64,000 nucleotides of DNA from Liopterus haemorrhoidalis (GCA_963971575.1 OZ020624.1:315001-379000), one strand, 5' to 3'; shown: positions 31,241 through 43,477, counted from the stretch's first letter. Notes: generated from the sequence alone by a model not told the origin. Numbers and translations are program-made.

Positions 31241-31938
31241 CAGTGATGGCCGTTTACACGTAAATTTTAATTGTTTACGTTTACGTGTAAACAATTGGTA
31301 AACTTGTCAACAATGTAAACTTTGTAAGCTGTCAAATAATGAGGTTAGTTTTAGTTATTTAATACGAATAATAGAGAGTTAATGAACAAGTATATTCAGT
31401 TCAAAACAATAAATTTATTAAAAAAATGGTGGGAAGAAACCGTAGGAATAGTTCTGAAGAACTAGGTTTTGTTTTAATTAAAGAAAATGGAAGAAAATAT
31501 AGGGCGTTATGCAAAATTTGCAATGAATCTTTTCGTTATTAAAAAATATAGGCCGATTTTCTTAAAGGTGAAATTTAATGTATTATGTTATTAAAAAAAT
31601 TAGACTGAATTTTTTAAAGAAAAAAGTTTTTTATTTTTCATATTCATATTTACTAATTTGTATGTAACACCTGTATAATGATGCAAATTCGATTTTTATT
31701 AATATGTATATTGGCTTGTCCTAATTTTGAAACTTACTTTTTCATTTAAAATCGTTTCATTAAAATTTTATTATTTATAAAAATGTATTGAAAATGAGGT
31801 TCTGTAATTCAAAACAAGTGCGCATGTCTAAATTATTGTTTACATTGTTTACAAGAGTTTTTGTGTTTACTTTACATCAATTGTTTACGCGTCAATAATG
31901 AGGTAACTTACATCATGTAACTTACGCGCCCATCACTA
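31241..31938 (+). mobile_element. 698-bp hAT-type element with transposase remnant
   Basis: Termini CAGTGATGGCCG and the complement of TAGTGATGGGCG are flanked by an exact ATAGAGAT duplication (31233-31240, 31939-31946), fitting nTnnnnAn. Subterminal regions are rich in GTTTACGTTTACGTG-type motifs in both orientations. It resembles the element at 40312-40856 in TIR and subterminal style. A BED-type zinc-finger fragment is inside (31426-31542). Confidence 0.88.
31426..31542 (+). pseudogene. hAT transposase N-terminal fragment (BED zinc finger)
   Basis: A 38-residue frame with ATG: it includes ENGRKYRALCKICNESFRY. The CxxC pair in this setting is the first half of a BED zinc finger, the DNA-binding domain that starts hAT transposases. 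A stop follows where the His pair would be, so only a fragment remains. Confidence 0.6.
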
Positions 31939-31946
31939 ATAGAGAT

Positions 31947-32280
31947 AAAAGGAGACCATGTTGAGAAATAAAAATGAATCAACTCAAAATAATGTATTTT
32001 TCTATTGTTTTGTAAGGAATTATTGACCTACCTTTGTATATAAATATATATATTTCTTCGAATTTCGCAATGGAATATTTCCGTTTTTCGAGGTTTATTT
32101 CAAAGTATCGGCAAAAAAATTTAATCGCAAAATGTGACCAAAATAATTCAAATTTCTTTAATCCAAATTTCCAGCACAACTTTCTTCAAAACTTTTTTGA
32201 ACACCAATTTCCTGGATTATAAATATTAAACTGTATTTTTAAGCTCTCCTTTCATTACCCCTATATTAAATATTCTTACC
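31947..32280. other. Spacer downstream of the zinc-finger gene
   Basis: No gene or recognised repeat; open frames on both strands here are short and compositional. Confidence 0.5.
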
Positions 32281-35200
32281 TTATGTCATAACATACTGAT
32301 ACCCACATTCCTCTTTATAATGAACAAGTTTTTTATGACTCCTTAAGTTGGCATCACTTCTATACATCTTGAAGCAAATATCACACTGAAACATCTTACC
32401 ATCATTGTGTAATATTTCATGCGCGCGCAGATGAGCGCTTTGTCTAAAGGTTTTGAGACAGAGCTCGCATTTGAACGGCCTTACGTTAAGGTGAATCATC
32501 ATGTGTGTGTTGAGATGGGGAAGTTGACGGAACCGCTTACCACAGATTGTGCAGCCATGAGGTCGTTCATCAGTATGGGTCATGTGATGGACTTGGAGAT
32601 TTTTAGGGGTTGCGAATGACTTATAACAAACTTTACATACGTAACGTTTGATTGGACTTAAACTGAATCTTTTACGCTTTTTTGGACGTTGGTGTATTGG
32701 TAGATCTGGAAAAAAATATAGTTTAAAGGCGTGGTTTGTACAAATGAATAGTATATTCTGTAACAAGGTTGGAATGAGAAAATTCGATGCGAGTTGAACA
32801 TTCCGAGCGCCAGCCGCAGGCGAGCGTGAGGAACCACAATTTTCTCTTCCAACCGAGCCACAGACCCTACTTTCTCCACGACCACCAGAAAGAAATAAAA
32901 TTAACAAATAATTATTTTAACAAACATTTTATCTTAATACATAATTTATATTACATAACAAATTAATCAATTAATTAAACTTATATTTTTATTTATTATT
33001 TGTTTAATTTTAATTTAATTTGCCGCACATCGGCCACTATTTTAGGTTAGGAAGTTATGTTGCATTTATTTAATGTAAACGTTGCATATATCTTAATGTA
33101 ACCCTACAAAAGACAACAAGTATGGAATAGTTATTCCATAACAAGTGATGGAATGAAATACACGCAAAATGCATAAGAAGATAAGTGCTTTAGAATAACA
33201 TTCCAACTCTTGTGTTAGAATATTAACTTTCTGTAGTCAAAATTGGTTTTAGAATTGGTAAATTCTATAGTGGTCGTGGAGAAAACATTTTCTATGTTCA
33301 ATAGACCAGTGCTTCTCAACCGAAAACGTACCACGGACCAATAAAATAATTTTCAACCGCGGACCACAAAAAATTAATGTACTATTAAACAAATTTATTG
33401 TATATGTAGACTCTAAAACTCAATAAGTCTCTGGTCTGACATATATATGGCAACACTGTTGACAGACCCATATGATTTCTGGATAGTACCAACCTTCAAA
33501 CGATACGTGTGAAAATTTCATGACTTTCTGACAATTAGTTTAAAGGTTAGAGTGGTTTTAGTGACTCCAGTTTTGTAATTTTCAAAAGAATGGATAAAAA
33601 AGAATTTCGTGTGTTGATTAAACATTGTTTTTTGATGTCAAAAAATACTATTGAAGCCAAACAGTGGCTTGATAAGCGTTATAGAGACTGCACCAGGCAA
33701 ATCAACTATTACTGATTGGTATGCTGAATTTAAATTAATTATTTTTAATTTTATAATTTTAGAAGCGTTGGAATGAATGTATCACTCTTGAAGGAGAGTA
33801 TTTTGACGAATAAAGTCGAATTTCTAAAAAAAAAATTGTTTTTCTTAGTACAAAATTCCTGTTATACTATTTCGGTTCACACAAATGTACATTTCTTAGA
33901 ATTTTTTCAGATTTTTTGTTTTAAATTTGTTTGTGCATCCACGCATTTTAGGTTTCATTTGATACCCCACTCAAAATTTTAACTCTCTATAGTTTTCCTA
34001 TATTTGGGTCAAAAAATTGTACAAGTTTGCCAAATATCAACTTTCTATATTCAGCCGTTTGGCTACAATTTCTACCGTATAGACAGACAGACACAGTGAC
34101 GTTACAAGGGTTTTTTTGGTGGTCATACCTACAAAACCCTAAAAATGTAAACAATTTTTTTAAAAATAGTTATCTACGAAACCCTGATATGTGTGAAAAT
34201 TCACTTCTATTCGTCACCTACCTGGGTCCATTGGATGAGCGTATTCAGCATATTCAGCTTCAACATTTTGTATAGGAACTTCATTTTCTTCATAGTTAAT
34301 CCCGCTCATATCGCATTCTGTTTGATATTGTTCTTCACTGTCTTCAATATCGACAACTTCTTGCTTTATCACTGTTTTCGAAACATCAGAATTCACACCC
34401 AAAACACTCAAAGAAATATCTCCATTCTTTATTAAACGTTCAATATTAAATGTAGTACTATTTGCAGTACTTTCAAAATTTGACCCCATTTTCTTTAAAA
34501 AATTATCGTCCACTGGAATTTCTTCACGTGTAGTGCTCGGAGAGCTTTTTGTTTCATTTTCAACTGGTCGTGGAGAATTAACAACCATCGGAACACTTCG
34601 AATGTTAATAATTTTCAACGTTGTTTCACACGGAGTGTTTTCTGGTGGTGTTGGATTAGCGTGGACAGTATCACTTATCCGATTATCTGGATCTATATTC
34701 TCAACAGCCACTGCAACGTTGAAAAGTCCAAGATTTTCCTCGCAGTTGGTTACTAGGTCAGTGATATAGCTTTTGAGAAGATTTTTTGAATACATACAGT
34801 GATTAGCAAATTTATAGAATATTTTTAGTTGTTTGTAACATTTTAAGCAGAAGAAAAACGAGTTTTTGTGGTGTATCATCTGAAAAATACATAAATAAGG
34901 GTTATAATAAATCCCTATTGTATGCTACGCCTATGGCAATCAAAAAAAAATATTTATAAACCCAATTTACATATAAAAAAAGACTTTTAAGTAAATAGAA
35001 ACACATTTGGTTTTGTTTTTATGCATATTTATGAAGTAATATGGTCTTTTTTTGATAATTTAGAGGATTTAGAAAGGAAATTCCTGTCCTTTGTTAACCT
35101 ATTTTTTTTTCTGACAGCTGCTGGTCAATACAATTTAATGACAAAATAAGCTTATTAACTCTGTTGCTTCACTTATTACACAATAATTAGTAACATAAAA

Positions 35201-35337
35201 CAACAACTTACCATTTCAGTGTCACAAATCAAGTATTTAAAGTAATAATTCATGAGATTTTTATTTAATTTTGTTGAATTTATCAACATTCTGTCTTTAC
35301 ACATACACATACAACATAACTTTTGTAAAAAATACAT
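32281..35337 (-). CDS. ZAD and C2H2 zinc-finger protein
   Basis: Three exons: 35212-35337, 34222-34879 and 32281-32705; 1209 nt, 402 aa, phases consistent. The N-terminus carries a zinc-finger-associated domain split between exons 1 and 2: CxxC in LCCMCMCKDR, and the second pair in FFFCLKCYKQLKIFYKFANHC. ZADs are the arthropod dimerisation domain of nuclear DNA-binding proteins. A low-complexity acidic linker follows (about residues 80-255), then four C2H2 fingers from about 285: YVCKVCYKSF, HGCTICGKRF, FKCELCLKTF and FQCDICFKMY, each with its H-x3-5-H pair. It is a likely sequence-specific transcription or chromatin factor; the targets cannot be read from the sequence. Intron 2 contains a mariner fragment and family A copy A5. 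Confidence 0.9.
33420..33849 (+). mobile_element. Mariner fragment, second copy
   Basis: The left end TCAATAAGTCTCTGGTCTGA matches the terminus of the mariner at 1477-2651. A transposase start codon is at 33591 (MDKKEFRVLIKHCFLMSKNT), interrupted by a frameshift, then most of the gene is deleted, jumping to the 3' part 'gaatgaatgtatcactcttg'. The right end is cut where family A sequence begins. Confidence 0.8.
33850..34200 (+). repeat. Repeat family A, copy A5 (short)
   Basis: It contains 'aaaattcctgttatactatt', a shortened body, the GACA microsatellite (34080-34094), the end block, and beyond it a 'cgaaaccctgatatgtgtga' stretch matching the other terminus. It lies in intron 2 of the ZAD gene, ending about 20 bp from exon 2. 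Confidence 0.72.
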
Positions 35338-35519
35338 TTTAAACACTTATTTTAATCCAGTTTTATAGAAATTTATTAAATATCAATACGAAAAATCACT
35401 TTGATCTTAATCTGTCAATTTGTTAACCTCCATTATAAAAACAGACCTGACGTTAGAAGTAGTATGGGTGCACTTTTGTAAAAATGCGGCACATTTCCGA
35501 AATTATTTCTCTTTATTTA

Positions 35520-38500
35520 TTAATACATTAGGAAACGTTTAATAGCGTGCATAATTGTTGATCTTGCTAACTTCAAAGGTAAACTCTCTTCGTAACCTTC
35601 ACTTAAATCTGCACAATGCGAAGCACCTAAAAAAAAAACATTTTTACAACCTTTTACAAACAACAAAATGGGCAATTATTTTCTTATTTTTAATTCTAAA
35701 CATTGAAAACTAATGATGAATATTTAACTGCCCCTTTTAGTTGTGATTTTATATGTCTTTAATATAATTTACCTTTTATTATTATGAATGGTGCAGTTTT
35801 TGCGTAAGTTTTTGGTACCGTTTTGAGACCTAAAGGCATCCATGGATCTAGGGTTCCTTGGGTGCTTACTATGTTCGTAAAATTTTTAAAATCTGGATTA
35901 TTTCCTCCATATTTCGAGTTTGAAGCGTTCACCTTAGCGACCAGATTGGTTTCAACATCCCTAAAAGAAAATTTTTAGAATTTGTAGAACACAACATCAA
36001 GGACTATATATATATTTCTTCAAAACTTGTACTGTATTAATTAGTAATCTAATAACTCATTTGAAACCATTTCACTAGTATAAATGTAAAAAAAATTAAT
36101 TATTGTTATGGACCAAATACATTTAAGAAACTGAGATTACTTACTTTAGCCCAAATGAATCTTGGCAAAGATTGTACCACCATTCTATGGATACCATGTC
36201 TAAGAATGGTGTTATAAAACCATCTTTGGTTATTGGATTAGTTGATACTAAGTCGCCAAGTTGTGTACATTGTTGATACAACCATGGACGAACTGAAAAA
36301 GAAACATCCGAGTCCAAAATATTAGTTAGCTAAGCTACCAAGACTTTCGATACCGTAGATCATAACATATTATTACTAAAGCTATATGACACTGGTTTTC
36401 GTGTCTGCTATCTGGTAAAAAGACAGCAGAAAGTACGAGTTAATGGCCGTATTAGCAAAGTAGTTACTCTTAAATATGGCATACCGCAAGGATCGGTCCT
36501 AGGACCAATATTATTTTTAGTATATATAAATGATTTATGTATTTCTAAATTCAGAGGTAAATTAACTGCATTTGCTGACGATAAAGCACTTGTTTATGCG
36601 TGTGAGACCTGGAAGGAAGTTTTAATGAATATTAATTATGATTTAACAATTTTAAGAAAGTGGTTTCTTACTCACCGCATGTAAATGAGTACTAAGACCA
36701 AAATACAATGTTATAACCTCAATAGATATTAATCCAAACTGTACTGCAGTACTTCTTAGTACAATAATTTGGCTACCAGTTAACATATTCGAGCGAGTTA
36801 CTTCTCAATAGATTATTTACCATTTGTAGATGAAGATTGATGCTGTACTTGTCTAACCATGTCGCCATAGAGTCCAATACAACCATCAGGCTGCGTATTT
36901 AAATAATTAGTTATCAAATTCACCAATCGATTGTAGTCGCCCGAAGGAGCCATGAAAGCCGAGCAAAATTCTTGGACAGTAGTTGGTGTTCCATATTGTA
37001 TCTGGTTACTTATAACCACCGATAATTGTTGAAATAAGGTGGATAAGTCCCATGGATTTCGTGGATTTAGCGCAGAGCACAACCTGCAAAATTATTTATA
37101 AAAATGCGACTAAAGAAATTTATTGATGCTACCTGAAATCTTGGTGTATTGTTAGCAGTTCATTTCGATTTACTTTATCTTTAAGTTCCTGGAAGGCTCG
37201 TCTCATGGAATCAGTACAATTGACATTGTTCAGTGTAGAAACGACACTTTCATAATATTCTAAAAAAATACCAATTGTAATTGAGTTATACCTAACTCGA
37301 GTTAAAACTTACAAAAACATATCAATTTGAATTAGGGAAAACTTGAGTTAAAATATTTTACTCGTTCTTTAGCAACCGCTCATGCAAAGTTAAAAGTTTT
37401 GAAAATGTTCATAGTTTTACGTACGTGGAAAGCTAACAACTGATTGTAAAGGGGCACTAGAACTGACGGCCCCTCTAACTAAATAAGGATAGGTTTGCCT
37501 CATTCTAGCGGCTAATAGCCCAGCATATGATCCTCCTAGAACTATCACCTGTAAAAAAAAATTTTTTTTTTACAATTAATAGTTTAATAAACATTAATTT
37601 TTTAGTTTTGTAATAATTATGGGGTTTGTCCGGTCTTGACCAATGTCCACTAGTCGCAAACTTCAGCAACCTTTTGAGCCGCGTCATACTAGAGAATAGT
37701 GGAGCTACATAAACACGACTGCATCCCAAACCCTGGCGATATGCAGCCGCGGAAATTACGCTAGATCCAGTACCCGCACAATGCGGAATGACCCGAATAG
37801 CACTGCTTTCTGCATCCTGCAGATCAAAGAGTTAGCAGAAGATCTGCAGACGGGAATGGACTCGATTTCCCTTCGATAGGAGGCTTTCATGCCAGCCAAA
37901 ACACCAACTATCAGGACTACAAGCTTAACTTTATACCCGGGATACAGCTTTCTAAGCTCGGACAAGAAGTCCATATACTTGGATCTCTTTTTCCTCCTCC
38001 TTGAGAGAGATATTCTTCTCAGCTGGACTTGAGAATTCGATCACAAACATCTGTTTGGTCTCGATATCCAGGAGGATCGAGACATAACTAATTATTATTA
38101 TCTTATTATTTTTCCTTATTTGAATAGTTATTCTCGATTTAATTTTTATCTTCCTCTATATAAAGATGGAATAACTAACATTAACTATTGCATTCTGATC
38201 GAAACATACAAGTGAACGGTTTAAAATATATTTGAAAACATATTCTGGACGATAAATTTTCCAATTAGAAGCAACTAGCAATGTGCATTACAGCTGCAAT
38301 AGGAACTACCGATGGCTGTGAATCTTTCTTCTCGAAATTTATAATCGTTAAAACGAAGAATCGAAACTAAATTACCAGTTGATATTAAAATATTAGCAAC
38401 TAATATAAAAAAGCAAGTTTCACATTAAAATTTAATTTGAAGATAGATTTTTAATGATATTAAATAAAATTATTAAAGGATATAAAATAAAGTAGTGTGA

Positions 38501-41500
38501 TTAGTTTATCCTGTTTATATGTACGGCCCACAATCGACCAATAAGATTTTTTTGAGCCCAGCAAACAATTTCGGTTGCACATCACTGTATTAGAAAAACA
38601 CAAGCAAACCCAAGCACATATATAATTGTTCAATTACACGAAAAAAATGTATCAAAAAAGATTTATTTTGAATATTTAGGGAGGTCTTAAGCTCCCCCAC
38701 CAGTGTCCCCAAATAATACTTACTTTGTTTCTAGCTGAAATTGAGTTCTTAATTTTAAAGCCTTTAATAAAAGCTTCTACATCAGCTAAAGCTTGCTCGA
38801 TAGTTAAATATTGCAGATTTTCAGTGGATAAATCCCTAAAAATATTTAGGTAATAATTTATTGCTACATGAATCATTTTAACAAATTTTGACGTCTTCTG
38901 AATACATTATTTACAGAAGTACAGAGATGTACAGAGGGTATACGCCTGCAAAACTGTAACTGGGGGGGGAGTAATACACAACCTCACAAAAACATTGAGA
39001 ATGGACAATAACTGAAGTGACGCCTAGCGGAATATTTTGGAACTGCTAGGAATAGGATAGTGTTGGGTATTGATCATTTGATTCCATTCACTTTAACACA
39101 TACAAACGTTAAAGTGAAGAGAAGTGTCAAAACAGAAAAGTAGCTATCGATTGTTAAAATTTGTTATGAAAATAAAGTAACATTTAATAGACCGGGAGCT
39201 CATGACAGTTTTTGGTCTCCGATTTCATACAGCATGCCTTTTGGAGGAGAGAATATTTACCCTGTGACAACAAAAACGGGATGGTACTAAACCCCTGCAC
39301 GCTTTCCGGTCATAGGGAAAATTGCATTTCCACTTAAATACAAAATTTTTGTGCTTTTCTCTGATTTAATATTGCTTGCCCTTTTGTCAAAAGAAAGTTA
39401 TAACAAATTTAAAGTCTTTTAAATATATGCATGCGATTCGGAGGGTCCCAAAGGGCTCAAACGGTCATGTGATCTTGTAAGATAAAAATATGATGTTCCG
39501 CGTATTCATACAGCATGCCTATAATTAAAAGACTATAAATTTGTTATAACTTTCTTTTGACAAAAGGGCAAGCAATATTAAATCAGAGAAAAACATAAAA
39601 ATTTTGTGCAAGTGGAAATTCAATTTTCCCTATGACCGGAAAGCGTGCAGGGGTTTAGCACCATCCCTTTTTTGTTGTCACAGGGTAAATATTCTCTCCT
39701 CCAAAAGGCATGCTGTATGAAATCGGAGACCAAAAATGTCATGAGCTCCCGGTCTATAAGTGGGACAAAAAATAAGCACATTAAATAAAAACAACTGAAA
39801 CATATTAAAACAAATCTAGTCAAGTGTTAATAGTTTATAAGGAATATTACAAGAAAATATTTATGAATTAATTATTATCTTTTACTTTTACCCGTTCTGC
39901 AAGTACAAATTCATCTTAAACCTCTACTTGGCTATTGGAACTTTTCAAATTAATTTTTATTTCATGTGGTGTACCTGTCAGTGCACTTGCTTGCTATAGT
40001 TAATACAACGTTATTTTATTCTAAAATTCCACATAAAATAATATGGTCAGCATTTATAACCTGTTTACCTAAAATAAATCGATTAAAACGGGATAAATCC
40101 TAAGAAATATAACGTATATATTTATTTACTTAACTGCAATTATAACTCTAGAAGTAATTTCAGCACTCAGAAATCTAAAAATGTCGCTATTAGATACCCT
40201 CATACTTATTTTTATGAGAAGTACCTCTCTTCGCATGTTATACAAATGGCAAATGCCAAAATTATCCTATTCCTAGCTACCATTTTGTAAATGACAGCAG
40301 CGCCTCTATAGCAGAGATGGGCGTCTACGCGTAAACTTGAATTTTTTACGTCTACGTGTAAATTTACCGTAGACAGCGTAGAGAAGTGTAGACTGTGTAG
40401 ACATGTAGAATCTAGCGTAGAATAATGAAAAATGAGGTTCTGTAACGTTTAAAAAAATAAAATACCGCCAGTTTTATGCAGAACAGGTAGTAAAGAACTC
40501 AAATTTAATATTTTTGACAGCTTTCTGATTAAAACAACTACTAACTTTTAATTTTAATTTTACTTTAGTAGTTCATACGGACAGAAACCAAGTAATTCAT
40601 ATTGTCCATAACAACATACGATTTGTGAGATAACATTTTTGGAAACAATATATGTAATTAGAACTACATAAAATTGAAATAAACATAAACATTAAAGTAA
40701 ACTATTTAAACTATTACCATTCTATTATTTCAAATATTACATTTAAACGTACTGCGCATGTACAGTTTACATTCTACATTCGACACGTAAACAAAGGCAT
40801 ATTCTACTTGACATGTTTACGCGTAAAATCTACATTAGTCTACATCTACATCACTGCTCTATAGGTAATGTTTATTCTCAATTAATTCATATACCGCCGT
40901 ATACCCTCCACTATATCTCTGATCCTCCTGAAAAGTGGAACTCCTAGTGTAATCAGTTAAAATTAAATCATTTCGAAGAAAACTGAGGCCAAATTGGTAG
41001 GTTTTTTGTTTTCATCGTATTCGCCTATTTTTATTACCCATTTGGAACACTGCCTCCATAAAATCTATGTTCCAAAATAGCCAGAACGCCTCTGGTTTGT
41101 TTAGCAAGTTGATATATAGTACCACCATGCAAGTAACCACCGAAATTATTCAAATTTGATTCCCCAATTAATAAAACGTACAATGGACCATTTTTGGAAG
41201 CAAATCGATCATTGTAAATGTATCTCTAAAATATCACATTATTAGTTTTTATTAATGGTTCGTCCAATTTTAACTTACGTTTTTCCAAGTAACCTTGTTG
41301 GATGGATCAAAATTGTCCAGTTTTTGAGTGAATTGGTGGATATAAATAAATTGCCTAAGAAGTGGATGGCCATCATGGTGGGGCATTCCATGGTATGAAT
41401 GGAAAACTGTTGACTAAATGAAAATTTTATTGTTTTAAAAGTTCTTATTACAGCTTCATTTGGCACACTGTCAAATACATCATCTTTCATTATTTTTTTA

Positions 41501-42080
41501 TTTGTAGGTCTACAAATATGCCCTCTTTAATTTTTGCTTCACTAATTCTCGGAAATTTTTATTTTAGATACAAAAACCCTCTTCCGTTTCGATCCATTAC
41601 TTTAACGAAATTCTTCATTTAGCCCAATTTAATATGTAAAGGTGGGAAAAATACGTTTTTGGGATCGACCAGTGGTTTACTTCTAACGTTTTTTAGTCCA
41701 AGAGTTAGTGACTGACGTAGTGGCCACTACTTTTGTATAATGAATTACTTAGAACTCAAAAAGTAACCAGTCTCGAGTCACGACATAGAAAATGCAACAG
41801 ATTCGGATACCTGTAGGTTACTAATGGACCCAATCTATTTTGAAGCAAACTTTTAGACCTGATAAACAAGAATAAACTGATCTTAACCACTTGTGTACCG
41901 TCACCGCAGATACATGTCGTGAATTGACGCAATATGAAAATGTTGCATATTGCAAAATATAAATTTTCCTGTTACTGTAGTAACTGAGTTACAGAATTGG
42001 TCTGTGGTCTGTGTACTTACCTCTGTAGAACACCATACAATTAAGAACACAAATAAATAATTATTCATTTTGAAAATCAT
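35520..42080 (-). CDS. S28-family serine peptidase (prolylcarboxypeptidase-like), secreted
   Basis: Ten exons: 42021-42080, 41279-41413, 41038-41225, 38724-38835, 37425-37548, 37133-37259, 36821-37083, 36145-36292, 35773-35960 and 35520-35626; 1452 nt, 483 aa. The family cleaves after proline or acts as lysosomal/secreted carboxypeptidases; insect members are often midgut enzymes. Exon 1 is a signal peptide (MIFKMNNYLFVFLIVWC; the second Met is an alternative start). Family landmarks: FTQKLDNFDPSNKVTWKNRY, the EHRFYGGS block, DLSTENLQYLTIEQALAD, the nucleophile GGSYAG, the Asp in GTLDPWMPLG and the His in GASHCADL, giving a complete catalytic triad. Length fits the family. Introns 3, 4 and 7 hold transposable elements. 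Substrate cannot be judged. Confidence 0.93.
36340..36684 (+). pseudogene. Reverse transcriptase fragment of a non-LTR retrotransposon
   Basis: A 114-residue open frame lacking ATG, opposite in strand to the surrounding gene, in S28 intron 7. It reads KTFDTVDHNILLLKL, QQKVRVNGRISKV, YGIPQGSVLGPILFLVYIND and LTAFADDKALVYA. These are RT blocks of the Jockey/CR1-like type, with the catalytic FADD. Compared with the family, several residues are lost between the GxR and the RVNG motifs, and both ends are truncated. Confidence 0.88.
37620..38110 (-). pseudogene. C-terminal part of a non-LTR retrotransposon ORF
   Basis: In S28 intron 4 on the minus strand. Reading frames include KQMFVIEFSSPAEKNISLKE, then after a frameshift KYMDFLSELRKLYPGYKVKL, VVLIVGVLAGMKASYRREIE and MQKAVLFGSFRIVRVL. 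I recognise this order as the C-terminal segment after the reverse transcriptase in a common arthropod retrotransposon polyprotein. It ends in GHWSRPDKPHNY followed by the 3' tail shared with 28690-28800. Confidence 0.7.
39188..39756. mobile_element. 569-bp fold-back element in S28 intron 3
   Basis: Two arms (about 39188-39420 and 39528-39756) are near-perfect inverted copies, for example TAGACCGGGAGCTCATGACA versus GTCATGAGCTCCCGGTCTA. A roughly 100-bp loop lies between. TAA stands on both outer sides (39185-39187, 39757-39759), a 3-bp duplication as in PIF/Harbinger-type elements. No coding content. Confidence 0.85.
40312..40856. mobile_element. 545-bp hAT-type element in S28 intron 3
   Basis: Left end CAGAGATGGGCGTCTACGCG, right end a diverged complement ending CATCACTG; flanked by an exact CTCTATAG duplication (40304-40311, 40857-40864). 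Subterminal repeats of TCTACGTGTAAA and GTAGAC type resemble those of 31241-31938. No transposase frame. Confidence 0.88.
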
Positions 42081-42345
42081 TTCAAATAAACGTATAGAAA
42101 TTTTTGAAGAAACAAGCAGACACAGTTGTGAATAATAAACTAATTGACAGTAAAATTGATAATTTTCATTGATACATAAATTTTGAAATAAAAACTGTTT
42201 AAAAATATTATCAGAATTTTTTTTATGATAACTTTTTCAAACGCTGACGACAATCTATACTTGGACTTTTTTATACAGCAACAATAACAATACAACTTAA
42301 TTAAACAAATTTTATTTTTCATAATAATGCCCTTGCTTATTATAG

Positions 42346-42851
42346 TAGGGTGACCATTTTTGACCATTTTCTTAAGAAGGCAATACGGGACAAAGCAAAA
42401 AAAAGGTCGTCACTTTCCAAATATAAGTGAAGAGCAAAAAAAAGGTCCTCACCTACCAAATCTAAGTGAAGAGCAAAAAAAAAGGTCCTCACCTACCAAA
42501 TCAAAGTGAAGAGCAAAAAAAAGGTCCTCACCTCCCAAATCCAAGTGAAGAGCAAAAAAAAGGTCCTCACCTCCCAAATCCAAGTGAAGAGCAAAAAAAA
42601 GGTCCTCACCTCCCAAATCCAAGTGAAGAGGAAAAAAAAGGTCTTCACCTCCCAAATCCAAGTGAAGAGCAAAAAAAAGGGCCTCATCTCCCAAATCCAA
42701 GTGAAGAGCAAAAAAAGGTCCTCATCTCCTCAAATACAAGTCAAGAAATCAAAAGTTAGAATGCGGGACTTTTGCGGGACGTGTCTTAAAGCGGGACACC
42801 CAATCAAAATGTGGGACTGTCCCGCAAAAAGCGGGACGAATGGTCAACCTA
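42346..42851. mobile_element. 506-bp TIR element built around a minisatellite
   Basis: Left end TAGGGTGACCATTTTTGACC, right end the complement reading GAATGGTCAACCTA; flanking 8-mers TATTATAG and TATTAGAG agree in 7 of 8 bases. Next to the ends are repeats of GCGGGAC/GTCCCGC. The same element type is at 45130-45431 in opposite orientation. It lies 266 bp upstream of the S28 start codon. Confidence 0.82.
42390..42745 (+). repeat. Minisatellite, about nine units of 37-39 bp
   Basis: The unit is AAAAAAAGGTCCTCACCTCC followed by CAAATCCAAGTGAAGAGC, with small length changes in the A run. Frames in both directions are open because the unit length is close to a multiple of three; the resulting KGPHLPNPSEEQ repeats are not evidence of a protein. 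Confidence 0.92.
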
Positions 42852-43266
42852 TATTAGAGTATTTCCAAAATGAAATGGCCACCCACTTATTGATTCCAAT
42901 AATGACTGACAGTATAACCATTATACCTGTTGAGTTTATGTTTCTGTTAATAGTAGTTGACAGGACCGTAATAATTATTTAAAATAAACGTGTTTTCTTA
43001 TATGCTATTTAGAATGAACTGTATATACTCACATGACATTCCTTCACATTTTTATCAGGCTTAGGACTGGCTATATTTGAATTATAAATATTAGAAAGAA
43101 ATAGATTAAAAAAGGGCTCCGCATGTAAAAAAGGTTGGGGACCACTGGTCTAGAGAAAAATTGAGGTTTTAATCGTTTAGAGCTAATGACAATTTTTCGA
43201 ATGGCATAATTAACATTATTTGTGAAAATTAATTCGCCACTGATGATAACTATAATATCTTGTGTT
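42852..43266. other. Intergenic with a hAT end
   Basis: Near 43128-43145 the phrase 'ggttggggaccactg' is the right terminus of a hAT-type element, but the left terminus is not visible. No gene seen. Confidence 0.45.
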
Positions 43267-43477
43267 TTATTGACCTTTCAAATCAGCAAAATGCTGCTGC
43301 ACCCTATGTATAGAGAAAAAATTACCTACACCACAAAATCCAGTGTTAAGCAGCATCCATTGTAGATAGTAGTTGGATGGGTGACCAGTAAGGTATAAAA
43401 AACAAAGTCCGATATATACATCTCCAAATAAGTTATCTGGCCAATCTAAATGAATGTTTAGTATCTCAAACATTTCC
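43267..43477 (-). CDS. Candidate terminal exon, possibly of the TMEM62-like gene
   Basis: An open frame ending in TAA with a hydrophobic, aromatic-rich sequence: LDWPDNLFGDVYIGLCFLYL, TGHPSNYYLQWMLLNTGF, then a short polar tail ending ADLKGQ. If it starts after the AG at 43479-43478 it is in the phase (2) needed to follow the TMEM62-like exon ending at 54721, giving a last exon of 70 residues and a final membrane segment. Against this: the acceptor has a poor pyrimidine tract and the intron would be 11.2 kb. Alternatively it starts at the better acceptor ATTCATTTAG (exon from about 43457) and belongs to another gene. I do not recognise the protein on its own. Confidence 0.38.

Noticed and set aside
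42449..42982. Four overlapping frames with KGPHLPNPSEEQ, DLGGEDLFF and similar repeats
   Set aside because: They read the 37-39 bp minisatellite inside a transposon in several phases; codon pattern and domain evidence are absent.
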